NCBI GenBank assembly: GCA_947174375.1
Contig: CAMWIS010000025.1
Coordinates: 1 to 15,612, forward strand
From: an uncultured Bacteroidales bacterium
GTDB taxonomy: Bacteria > Bacteroidota > Bacteroidia > Bacteroidales > P3
Direction: 5' to 3'
DNA: 15,612 nt
Both the position numbers and the translations under genes were made by a program. Below, in pieces: positions 1-7,473 of the stretch. The notes below the pieces were generated by a model that saw nothing but the letters and a program-made list of their open reading frames with translations, was not told the origin of the DNA and made no database searches. The number at the start of each line of letters is the position of its first letter. The first letter of the stretch is position 1.

Positions 1-7
1 TACTAAT

Positions 8-38
8 TTTGTGTATATTCTCATAGTTTTTAATTTAG
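8..38 (+). promoter_or_regulatory. Candidate Bacteroidota-type promoter of the murF-efflux operon
   Basis: A TTTG box at 8-11 is followed after 19 bases by TAATTTAG at 31-38, which matches the Bacteroidota primary-sigma consensus (TTTG, 19-20 bases, TAnnTTTG) at seven of eight positions in the second box. Transcription would start near 43-46, leaving a leader of about 20 bases before the ATG at 66. The surrounding bases are strongly AT-rich against a GC-rich coding background, as expected for a promoter. No other convincing promoter is visible inside the following gene run. Confidence 0.5.
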
Positions 39-65
39 GGCTATTATTTTAATAAATAATTGAAA

Positions 66-1382
66 ATGAAAGATTTCAGCTCTGCGGCGGAAATCTACCG
101 TTTATTCCGCAAACACCGGAAGGTGTGTACGGACACGCGCCAAATCGTGCCCGACAGTCTTTTTTTCGCGCTGAAGGGCGACAATTTCAACGCCAACACG
201 CTGGCGGCGGAGGCGATTGAGAAAGGTTGCGCCTACGCCATCGTGGACGAACCCCGATACGCCAAACACGCGCAATGCCTGCTCGTGGAGGACGTGCTGG
301 CCTGCTTGCAGGAAGTGGCCCGCCTCTACCGGCGCGACCTGTTCATTCCGTTTATCGGCATCACGGGGACGAACGGCAAGACGACGACCAAGGAACTCAT
401 GCGCTCGGTGCTTTCGGTCCGTTTCCGCACGTTCGCGACCGAAGGCAACCTCAACAACCACATCGGCGTGCCGCTCTCCATCCTGTCGATTCCGGCCAAT
501 ACCGAAATCGCCATCATCGAGATGGGCGCGAACCATCCCGGTGAAATCGCCGACCTGTGCCGCATCTGTATGCCGACCTTCGGGCTCATCACGAACATAG
601 GCGCGGCGCATTTGGAGGGTTTCGAGACGTTCGACCGCATCGTGGAGACCAAAACCGCGCTCTACCGCTTTGTGGAACGCACGAACGGCAAACTGTTCGT
701 CAACGCCAACAACCCGTTGTTGCTCAAACAGTCCGCCTCGGCCGAACGCTTCCTTTACGGGGCCAAGGCCACCTTCTACACGCAGGTCGAGAACCTGAAC
801 ACCGAACACATCTATCTGCACGCCAAGCTGTCCGGTTCCTCCTCGGCGCCCAACATTACGGAAATAGCCACGCACCTCATCGGCGGGTTCAACCTCGACA
901 ACGTGGCGGCCGCCGCCTGCGCGGGCCGTTATTTCGGGCTCAACGACAAGGAAATCAAACAGGGCATCGAGAACTATACGCCGCAGAATATGCGTTCGCA
1001 AATCATCCAGACGAAAGACAACATCCTGGTGGCGGACGCCTACAACGCCAACCCGTCGAGTATGCAGCTCTCGCTGGAAAGCTTCTTTGAGATGCACACG
1101 CCGCACACCAAGGCCTATATCCTCGGCGACATGAAGGAACTGGGCAAGTACTCCGAATTGGAACACCTTAAAATCGTGGATATCCTCAAGGAACAGCACG
1201 CCGACAACGTGTTCCTCATCGGGCCGAATTTCGCCAAGACCCAAATGCCCAAGGCCTTCAAGCATTTCGATACGACGAAAGCCCTTTTAGCCTATCTGAA
1301 AGACAATCCTTTGCGGCAACACTGCATCCTTATCAAAGGGTCGCGCGCCATGCAGCTGGAGAAAGCCATCGAAGTGTTATGA
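66..1382 (+). CDS. murF: UDP-N-acetylmuramoyl-tripeptide--D-alanyl-D-alanine ligase MurF
   Basis: MurF is the last cytoplasmic ligase of peptidoglycan precursor synthesis. It joins D-Ala-D-Ala to UDP-MurNAc-tripeptide using ATP. The 438-residue protein has the full Mur-ligase layout: an N-terminal substrate domain (VCTDTR at 20-25), the ATP loop GTNGKTTT at 101-108, EGNLNNH at 126-132, EMGANHPGEI at 152-161, TNIGAAHLEGF at 176-186 with the following ETK lysine at 196, and a C-terminal domain with DAYNANPSSM at 324-333 and LGDMKELG at 353-360. The length is normal for MurF. I chose the ATG at 66; a TTG at 60 in the same frame is possible but less likely. Its TGA overlaps the ATG of the next gene (ATGA at 1379-1382), so it is probably co-transcribed and translationally coupled with the efflux genes. 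No other cell-wall (dcw cluster) genes are next to it. Confidence 0.96.
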   Translation: MKDFSSAAEIYRLFRKHRKVCTDTRQIVPDSLFFALKGDNFNANTLAAEAIEKGCAYAIVDEPRYAKHAQCLLVEDVLACLQEVARLYRRDLFIPFIGITGTNGKTTTKELMRSVLSVRFRTFATEGNLNNHIGVPLSILSIPANTEIAIIEMGANHPGEIADLCRICMPTFGLITNIGAAHLEGFETFDRIVETKTALYRFVERTNGKLFVNANNPLLLKQSASAERFLYGAKATFYTQVENLNTEHIYLHAKLSGSSSAPNITEIATHLIGGFNLDNVAAAACAGRYFGLNDKEIKQGIENYTPQNMRSQIIQTKDNILVADAYNANPSSMQLSLESFFEMHTPHTKAYILGDMKELGKYSELEHLKIVDILKEQHADNVFLIGPNFAKTQMPKAFKHFDTTKALLAYLKDNPLRQHCILIKGSRAMQLEKAIEVL

Positions 1383-2647
1383 AAAACCTCCGGCTTCTCC
1401 TGACACTCTCTATCCTGTCGTTGGGCGCGTGTTTCCAGAGCCGCCTGACGGCTCAGGAAAGCCTTTGCCTGGACTCGTGCCTGCAATGGGCCGTCGATAA
1501 CTATCCGCTTGTGGAACAGTTGCAACTCATAGACCGTTCCCGCGACTACAACCTCAAGAACATCAATACGGGCTACATCCTGCACGCCAACATCACGGCC
1601 TTCGGCGGCTATATCGAAGGCATCCCCGACCTGTCGGGCATGGGCATGGAGGTGGATCCGTGGCGTTTCGCCGGCATCCTGCAGGTGGAGCAACCGATTT
1701 GGGACGGCGGCCAACTGGAGAACCGCAAGAAAATAGCGCGGGCGGAAGCCGAAGTCAACAAGAGCACGGTGGAAATCAAAATCGCCGAACTCAAAGACAA
1801 GGTCAGCGAGATTTATTTCGGCATCCTGCTGGCGCAGACGCAACGCGAACAGCTGCAACTGCAACAAGAGACGCTGGAACAGTCGCTCAAAACGCTGCAA
1901 TCGGCGGCCAAGGCGGGCAGCGCGTTCACGTCCGACGCCGACGCCGTGGAAGTCAAGCTCCTGCAAATAGAACAACAGGGCGTGCAGTTGCGCAGTTCGG
2001 AGCGGGCCTACCGCCGTATGCTGGCCATTTTCATCGGCCGGCCGGTGGGCGAAACGACGGTGCTGGCAGTGCCCGACGTGGTGCTGCACCACGGCCAAGA
2101 ATTGGACAACCGTCCCGAAATGGCCCTGTTCGAACACCGCAAGCGACTGTTGGACGCCTACAACCCCGGCGCGGGCGAAGTGCTGCCGCGCGTGAGCCTG
2201 CAAGGCATGGGGCTGCTGACGGTGCCCAAACTGGAAATGCAGGGCGGCACCGACTGGAACCACCTGCTCATGGGCGGGATTAACGTCAGCTGGCCCATCG
2301 GCGGCCGCACCTACACGATGGGCGTGGACAAGAAGCGGTTGAAAGTGGAGAAAGACCAGGTGGACCGCGAGAAAGAGAGTTTCGAGATGGGGCAACGGCT
2401 CAACCTGACGCGCCAAGCCGAAATGCTGGCGCAGTGGGATGACCTCATCGCCTACGACGACCGCATCATAGACCTGCTCGCGCGCCGCACGCGCACGATG
2501 GAATCGCGTTATAAGAACGGCGTGGTGCCAGTAACCGAATGGTTGCAGGCCGTCAGCGAGGAGGGCGCGGCGCGTCAGGCCAAGGCCATGCACGGGATTC
2601 AGAAAATGATGACGAGCCACCAATACAACCGGGAACTGGGTTATTAG
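1379..2647 (+). CDS. TolC-family outer-membrane efflux protein
   Basis: This is the outer-membrane channel component of a tripartite exporter (OEP/TolC family). It is 422 residues long and has a hydrophobic N-terminal signal, the typical SLCLDSCLQWAVDNYP opening of the family, and two long helical regions rich in Gln, Glu and Leu (about 115-215 and 320-420). The turn near RYKNGVVPVTEWLQA, close to the C-terminus, is characteristic of the family repeat. The signal peptide could be cut after LTAQ, but the LGAC at 15-18 could also act as a lipobox with lipidation at Cys18; the sequence does not decide. It starts inside the murF stop codon and ends 26 bases before the adaptor gene. It is the expected partner of the adaptor and ABC genes downstream. 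Confidence 0.92.
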   Translation: MKNLRLLLTLSILSLGACFQSRLTAQESLCLDSCLQWAVDNYPLVEQLQLIDRSRDYNLKNINTGYILHANITAFGGYIEGIPDLSGMGMEVDPWRFAGILQVEQPIWDGGQLENRKKIARAEAEVNKSTVEIKIAELKDKVSEIYFGILLAQTQREQLQLQQETLEQSLKTLQSAAKAGSAFTSDADAVEVKLLQIEQQGVQLRSSERAYRRMLAIFIGRPVGETTVLAVPDVVLHHGQELDNRPEMALFEHRKRLLDAYNPGAGEVLPRVSLQGMGLLTVPKLEMQGGTDWNHLLMGGINVSWPIGGRTYTMGVDKKRLKVEKDQVDREKESFEMGQRLNLTRQAEMLAQWDDLIAYDDRIIDLLARRTRTMESRYKNGVVPVTEWLQAVSEEGAARQAKAMHGIQKMMTSHQYNRELGY

Positions 2648-2673
2648 AAACAATGATTAGAAAAGACGGTATC

Positions 2674-3606
2674 ATGAACCTTCGCAAGACTTACCGGCAC
2701 CGGGGCGCGTTTTTAGCCTTGGGATGCCTGTTGCTGTTGTTGCCCGCCTGCAAGCAGGGGCAATTCCGCTACGACGCCACGGGCGTTTTGGAAGCCGACG
2801 AAATCATCATTTCGGCGCAGGCCAACGGCGAAATCATGGCCTTTGACATTGAGGAGGGCGATGCCGTGGACGCGGACGCCGCGGTGGGCTATATCGACAC
2901 GACCCAGCTCTATTTGCAGAAGTGCCTGTTGACGCTGGGCCAAAAGGCGACGAACAGTCAGAAGCCCGACATCAACAAGCAGGCGGCCGCCACACGCGCC
3001 GCGCTCGAACACGCGCGTTCGGAGGCCAAACGCCTGGAACGGCTGCAAAAGGAAGACGCCGCCACCCAACAGCAAATCGACGACATCCGCTCCCAAATCA
3101 AACAGCTCAAAGCGCAACTGGACGCGCAGGTGGCGACGATGGAGCGCAACATCACGGGCATAGACGCGCAGAGTTCGGCACAGGACATTCAGATTGCCCA
3201 AATCGAGGACTTTATCCGCAAGAGTTTGATACGGAGCCCGAAAGCCGGCACCGTGATACAGAAATACGCCGAAGCCGGCGAGCTGACGGCGCAGGGCCGC
3301 CCGCTGATGAAAGTGGCCGACCTTGAAACGATGACGCTCAAGGCCTATGTGTCGGCCGCCCAGCTGTCGCGCATCAAAATCGGCGACAAGGCAACCGTTT
3401 ACGCTTACAGCCAAGAGGCCTACCGGGCCTACGAAGGCCGCGTGACGGCCATCGCCGGCCAAGCCGAATTTACGCCCAAGACGATTCAGACGCAGGACGA
3501 ACGGACCAATCTCGTGTATGCCGTCAAAATCCGCGTGCCCAATACCGACGGCTTGCTCAAAGCGGGTATGTATGCCGACGTAGCGTTTGCCGACCATGCC
3601 GATTAG
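2674..3606 (+). CDS. HlyD/YbhG-family periplasmic adaptor, predicted lipoprotein
   Basis: This membrane-fusion protein would link the inner-membrane ABC transporter to the TolC channel. From the ATG at 2674 it is 310 residues long. A short basic start precedes a hydrophobic stretch ending in a good lipobox (LLPAC, Cys at 26), so it is predicted to be lipid-anchored. A biotinyl-lipoyl-like half motif (ISAQANGEIMAFDIEEGDAV) is followed by a long helical hairpin of about 120 residues rich in Gln, Lys and Ala. The second half motif (IRSPKAGTVIQKYAEAGEL) and a beta-barrel domain ending in LLKAGMYADVAF follow. The segment EFTPKTIQTQDERTNLVYAVKI is typical of the YbhG subgroup. An ATG at 2653 is in frame and also possible. 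I prefer 2674 because it gives a normal-length signal peptide. The 3' end overlaps the next gene by 11 bases. Confidence 0.92.
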   Translation: MNLRKTYRHRGAFLALGCLLLLLPACKQGQFRYDATGVLEADEIIISAQANGEIMAFDIEEGDAVDADAAVGYIDTTQLYLQKCLLTLGQKATNSQKPDINKQAAATRAALEHARSEAKRLERLQKEDAATQQQIDDIRSQIKQLKAQLDAQVATMERNITGIDAQSSAQDIQIAQIEDFIRKSLIRSPKAGTVIQKYAEAGELTAQGRPLMKVADLETMTLKAYVSAAQLSRIKIGDKATVYAYSQEAYRAYEGRVTAIAGQAEFTPKTIQTQDERTNLVYAVKIRVPNTDGLLKAGMYADVAFADHAD

Positions 3607-4534
3607 CATCGCCATCCATCAAATCAGCAAGCAGTTCGCGGTGGGCAAGACCGGCCGCGTGCAAGCCTTGCATCCGTTTTCGCTCGACATAGAGGAAGGG
3701 GAAATCTTCGGGCTGTTGGGGCCGGACGGCGCGGGCAAGACCACGCTGTTCCGCATCCTGACCACGCTCATGCTACCCGATGGCGGCACGGCCACCGTGG
3801 GCGGCTACGACATCCGCAAAGACCTTAAGAAAATACGGGAGTCGGTGGGCTATATGCCGGGGCGGTTCTCGCTGTATCAAGACCTGAGCGTGGAAGAGAA
3901 CCTGCGGTTTTTCGCCACGCTGTTCAACACGACCTTGGAAGCGCATTACGACTTTATCAAGGACATCTACACGCATATCGAACCGTTCAAGAAACGCAAG
4001 GCCGGCAACCTGTCGGGCGGCATGAAACAGAAACTCGCGCTGTGCTGCGCGTTGATCCACAAGCCGCGCATCCTGTTTTTGGACGAGCCGACCACGGGCG
4101 TTGACCCCGTTTCGCGCAAGGAGTTTTGGGATATGCTCAAACGCCTGCGCGCGGACGGCATGACGATTTTGGCCTCCACGCCCTATATGGACGAGGCCGA
4201 GCTCTGCGACCGCATCGGGCTGATTCAAGGCGGCCGCTTTATCGGCTGCAATACGCCGGAACAACTGCGGGCCGAATTTACTACCCCGCTGCGTGCCGTC
4301 CGCGCCACGGAAATGTCGCGCCTGCTGCGGGATTTGCGCGACTACCGCTATTGCCGCAGTTGCTATGCGTTCGGCGAATTCCACCACATCAGCCTCAACC
4401 CGGGCTTCAGCGACGAAGACCTGGCCGGCTATCTGCAACGCCTGCACTTCTCGCAACTGGAAATCCACCCGCTGGCCCCCGCCATCGAGGACTGCTTCAT
4501 GGCGTTGATGCAGAAAGGAGGCGACCATGAGTGA
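3596..4534 (+). CDS. ABC transporter ATPase, equivalent to the N-terminal half of YbhF
   Basis: This is one of two nucleotide-binding subunits of the exporter (312 residues). Walker A is GPDGAGKT at 42-49, the signature is a canonical LSGGM at 139-143, and Walker B with the catalytic Glu is ILFLDE at 159-164, followed by a GVDP D-loop. Two residues are unusual: the Q-loop position is Gly89 (GYMPGR) and the H-loop position is Pro196 (STPYMDEA), where Gln and His are expected. After the ATPase domain comes an extra C-terminal region of about 80 residues (from about 230) resembling the linker between the two domains of E. coli YbhF. I chose the ATG at 3596, overlapping the adaptor gene by 11 bases; an upstream TTG at 3587 is less likely. 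It overlaps the second ATPase gene by 8 bases. Confidence 0.93.
   Translation: MPISIAIHQISKQFAVGKTGRVQALHPFSLDIEEGEIFGLLGPDGAGKTTLFRILTTLMLPDGGTATVGGYDIRKDLKKIRESVGYMPGRFSLYQDLSVEENLRFFATLFNTTLEAHYDFIKDIYTHIEPFKKRKAGNLSGGMKQKLALCCALIHKPRILFLDEPTTGVDPVSRKEFWDMLKRLRADGMTILASTPYMDEAELCDRIGLIQGGRFIGCNTPEQLRAEFTTPLRAVRATEMSRLLRDLRDYRYCRSCYAFGEFHHISLNPGFSDEDLAGYLQRLHFSQLEIHPLAPAIEDCFMALMQKGGDHE
4514..4521 (+). promoter_or_regulatory. Perfect Shine-Dalgarno-like sequence before the second ATPase gene
   Basis: AAAGGAGG lies five bases upstream of the ATG at 4527 and is fully complementary to the standard 16S rRNA 3' end. Such sites are rare in Bacteroidota, where the anti-Shine-Dalgarno is reported to be sequestered on the ribosome. 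Here the bases also encode Lys-Gly-Gly at the end of the first ATPase, so the match may be a by-product of coding. Confidence 0.45.
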
Positions 4535-5270
4535 GGCCGTCATCAAGGTGGAGAACCTGACCAAACGTTTCGGTGACTTTACGGCCGTGGATCATATCTC
4601 GTTCGAAGTGCGCAAAGGCGAGATCTTCGGCTTTTTGGGCGCGAACGGCGCGGGCAAGACCACGGCCATGCGGATGCTCTGCGGGCTGAGCCGCCCCACC
4701 GAAGGCCACGGCACCGTGGCCGGCTTCGACATCGCGCGGCAACAGGAACAGATCAAGAAGAACATCGGCTACATGAGCCAAAAGTTCTCGCTTTACAACG
4801 ACCTTAAGGTATGGGAGAACATCCGGCTGTTCGCCGGTATATACGGAATGAAGCCGAAACGCATCGCCGCCAAGACCGACGAACTGCTGAACCGCCTGGG
4901 CTTTATGGCGGAGAAAAACACGTTTGTGGAGAAACTGCCGCTGGGTTGGAAACAGAAGCTGGCGTTTTCCGTGGCCATCTTCCATGAACCGCAAATCGTC
5001 TTTTTGGACGAGCCCACGGGCGGCGTGGACCCGATTACGCGGCGGCAGTTTTGGGAGCTCATCTACGAGGCCGTGGAACAGGGTATTACGGTTTTCGTCA
5101 CGACCCACTATATGGACGAAGCCGAATACTGCGACCGCGTATCGATTATGGTGGACGGCCGCATCGAGGCGTTGGACAGCCCCCGCGAACTGAAAAAACG
5201 CATGGAGGCCCGCTCCATGGACGAGGTATTTAGACAACTGGCCCGCAAGGCCCAAAGAAGCGCCGACTGA
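4527..5270 (+). CDS. ABC transporter ATPase, equivalent to the C-terminal half of YbhF
   Basis: This is the second nucleotide-binding subunit (247 residues, a single ATPase domain). Walker A is GANGAGKT at 38-45, the Q-loop Gln is at 85 (MSQKFSLY), Walker B with the catalytic Glu is IVFLDE at 157-162, and the H-loop His is at 194 (TTHYMDEAEYCDR). The signature loop is degenerate: LPLGW at 137-141 instead of LSGGQ. This is the mirror image of the preceding ATPase, which has a good signature but lacks the Q-loop Gln and H-loop His. Together they should form a heterodimer with one active and one degenerate ATP site. The gene starts within the end of the first ATPase gene and its TGA shares one base with the ATG of the first permease, which points to coupled translation and matched amounts of the subunits. 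Confidence 0.94.
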   Translation: MSEAVIKVENLTKRFGDFTAVDHISFEVRKGEIFGFLGANGAGKTTAMRMLCGLSRPTEGHGTVAGFDIARQQEQIKKNIGYMSQKFSLYNDLKVWENIRLFAGIYGMKPKRIAAKTDELLNRLGFMAEKNTFVEKLPLGWKQKLAFSVAIFHEPQIVFLDEPTGGVDPITRRQFWELIYEAVEQGITVFVTTHYMDEAEYCDRVSIMVDGRIEALDSPRELKKRMEARSMDEVFRQLARKAQRSAD

Positions 5271-6355
5271 TGAAACAATTTTGGGCATTCGTCAACAAGG
5301 AGTTCCTGCACATCTTCCGCGACCGGCAGACGATTCTGATTCTGCTGCTCATGCCGGTGGTGCAGGTGCTGCTGTTCGGCTTCGCCATCACGACCGACAT
5401 ACAGAACTCGTCGGTGGTGGCCCTGGACGAATGCCAAACCGCCGAAAGCCGCGCGTTGTTGAAAGAGATAGAATCGGGCCGCTATTTCGACATCGTGCAG
5501 TATATAGAATCCGACCGCGACATCGACGCCATCTTCAAGAAAGGCAAGGTCAAAATCGCCATCGTGATACCGCAGGACTGGAGCCGCCGCATCGGTGCGG
5601 GGCAGGAAGCGCCGCTCCAACTGATCGTGGACGCCTCCAACCCCAACGAAGCCAGCATCCTGACCGGCTACCTGCAAGGCATCGCGGCGCAGTTCGCCGG
5701 TCTTGAACCCGTGCTGGACGTGGAAACGCGGATGCTCTACAACCCGCAGCTCAAAAGCGCCTATACGTTCGTACCCGGCGTCATCGGGCTCGTGCTCATG
5801 CTCATTTGCACGCTCATGACCTCGGTCTCCATCGTGCGCGAGAAAGAGACCGGCACGATGGAAGTGCTGCTCGTGTCACCGTCCAAACCGCTGTATATCA
5901 TCTTCTCCAAGACGATACCCTATTTCGTCATCGCGCTCATCAACATCGTGACCATCATCCTGCTGTCGATGTTCGTGTTCGGCGTGCCCATCCAAGGCAG
6001 CATCGCGCTGTTGTTCGGCGTCAGCATAACGTATATATTTGCATCCTTGGCCTTGGGGCTGCTCATTTCGACGGTTTCAAGCACGCAGCAAATCGCCATG
6101 ATTATCTCGCTCATGGGCTTGATGTTGCCCACCGTGCTGCTGGCCGGGCTGCTGTTTCCCATCGAGAATATGCCGATGCCCTTGCAATGGGTTTCCAAAA
6201 TCGTGCCGGCCACGTGGTTCATCGACATGACCAAGGCCATCATGATCAAGGGGCTCGGCATCGGCCTCATTTGGAAACAATGGCTCATTTTGTTGGGCAT
6301 GACGGTATTGTTTATCGGCATCAGTGTGTCACGCTTTAAAATCCGGCTATCGTGA
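5270..6355 (+). CDS. ABC-2 type transporter permease, YbhS-like
   Basis: This is one of two membrane subunits of the exporter (361 residues). It has the ABC-2 layout: a cytoplasmic start (NKEFLHIFRDRQ), TM1 at about 20-41, and a large extracytoplasmic domain of about 125 residues. Five further TM segments follow from about 167. The cytoplasmic motif EKETGTMEVLLVSP at 191-204 is diagnostic of this permease family and is thought to contact the ATPase. The FPIENMPMPLQWVSKIVPATWFID region before the last TM segment is also typical. Its start overlaps the stop of the second ATPase gene by one base and its end overlaps the GTG of the next permease by four bases (GTGA). The substrate cannot be told from the sequence; E. 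coli relatives have been linked to drug efflux. Confidence 0.93.
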   Translation: MKQFWAFVNKEFLHIFRDRQTILILLLMPVVQVLLFGFAITTDIQNSSVVALDECQTAESRALLKEIESGRYFDIVQYIESDRDIDAIFKKGKVKIAIVIPQDWSRRIGAGQEAPLQLIVDASNPNEASILTGYLQGIAAQFAGLEPVLDVETRMLYNPQLKSAYTFVPGVIGLVLMLICTLMTSVSIVREKETGTMEVLLVSPSKPLYIIFSKTIPYFVIALINIVTIILLSMFVFGVPIQGSIALLFGVSITYIFASLALGLLISTVSSTQQIAMIISLMGLMLPTVLLAGLLFPIENMPMPLQWVSKIVPATWFIDMTKAIMIKGLGIGLIWKQWLILLGMTVLFIGISVSRFKIRLS

Positions 6356-7473
6356 GGACGTTTCTATTTCTGTTGGAAAAGGAATTCAAGCAGATTGTGC
6401 GCAACCGCATCATCTTGGCCATGATCATCGCGCTGCCGACGATTCAGTTGGCCATCCTGCCCCATGCCGCCACTTACGAAATCCGCCATATCAACCTGGC
6501 GGTCGTGGACGCCGACCACTCCACGCTGTCGGCGGAGCTGACGGCCAAGCTGAGCGCCTCCCGCTATTTCAACCTCGTTTTGGCCGGCACGTCTTACGAA
6601 CAGGCGTTGGAATTGTTGGAGGACGGCAAGGCGCATTTGATTTTGGAAATCCCGCCGCATTTTGAAAAAAGCCTACGCCTGACCGCCAAGGCGGGCCTCA
6701 TGATAGCCGTAGATGCCGTGGACGGCACGATGGGCAGCATCGGGTCTTCTTATCTGAACCAAATCCTGCAATCGTTCGCCGCCGACCTCATCGCCCGCGG
6801 CGACATCGCCTACCCGGACGCCGCCCTGCAAGCGCGGGTGCAGGTCATTCCGCAATACCGCTACAACACGCAACTCGACTACAAGACCTATATGGTGCCC
6901 GGCATCCTCGTCATGCTGCTGACGCTGGTGGGCGGCATCCTGGCCGCGCTCAACATCGTGTCGGAAAAGGAACAGGGCACGCTGGAACAAATCAACGTGA
7001 GCCCCGTGCCCAAACAGTCGTACCTGTTGGCCAAGGTCATCCCGTTTTGGATTATCGGCCTGCTGACGCTGGCCATCGGCTTGGTCATCGCCCGCTTCAT
7101 GTACGGCATCGTGCCGGCCGGCAGCCTGCTCACGCTCTATGCGTTTGCCGCCGTCTATGTCGTAGCCTTTACGGGCTTCGGGCTGTTGATTTCGGTGGCG
7201 GCCAAGACCCAGCAACAATCCATGTTCATCGCCTTTTTCTTCCTGCTGATTTTCTTCCTCATGGGCGGCCTGTTTACGCCCATCAGCAGTATGCCCTACT
7301 GGGCGCAGGTCATCACATGGTTCAACCCCACGGCCTACCTCATCGACGTGGTGCGGCTCATCGTCATGAAAGGCAGCGGCTTTGCGGACTTGCTCCCGCA
7401 ATTCTTCTGCATCCTCGGCTTTGCCGTGGTGTTCAACGTATGGGCTATTTTCGGTTACGATAAGACGGCTTAG
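6352..7473 (+). CDS. ABC-2 type transporter permease, YbhR-like
   Basis: This is the second membrane subunit (373 residues), a paralogue of the preceding permease. It starts with GTG at 6352 inside the preceding stop codon. It opens with LLEKEFKQIVRNR, then TM1 at about 20-40 and an extracytoplasmic domain to about 180. Five TM segments follow with the family motif SEKEQGTLEQINVSP after the second. GGLFTPISSMPYWAQVITWFNP lies before the last segment. With the adaptor, the two ATPases, the YbhS-like permease and the TolC protein it completes a self-contained tripartite exporter. Its stop codon overlaps by three bases that of the receptor gene on the opposite strand, so no terminator separates the two operons. 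Confidence 0.93.
   Translation: MRTFLFLLEKEFKQIVRNRIILAMIIALPTIQLAILPHAATYEIRHINLAVVDADHSTLSAELTAKLSASRYFNLVLAGTSYEQALELLEDGKAHLILEIPPHFEKSLRLTAKAGLMIAVDAVDGTMGSIGSSYLNQILQSFAADLIARGDIAYPDAALQARVQVIPQYRYNTQLDYKTYMVPGILVMLLTLVGGILAALNIVSEKEQGTLEQINVSPVPKQSYLLAKVIPFWIIGLLTLAIGLVIARFMYGIVPAGSLLTLYAFAAVYVVAFTGFGLLISVAAKTQQQSMFIAFFFLLIFFLMGGLFTPISSMPYWAQVITWFNPTAYLIDVVRLIVMKGSGFADLLPQFFCILGFAVVFNVWAIFGYDKTA

Noticed and set aside
102..2653. Long minus-strand frames across murF and the TolC-like gene
   Set aside because: No motifs, and both plus-strand genes are certain; GC-rich codon bias produces these frames.
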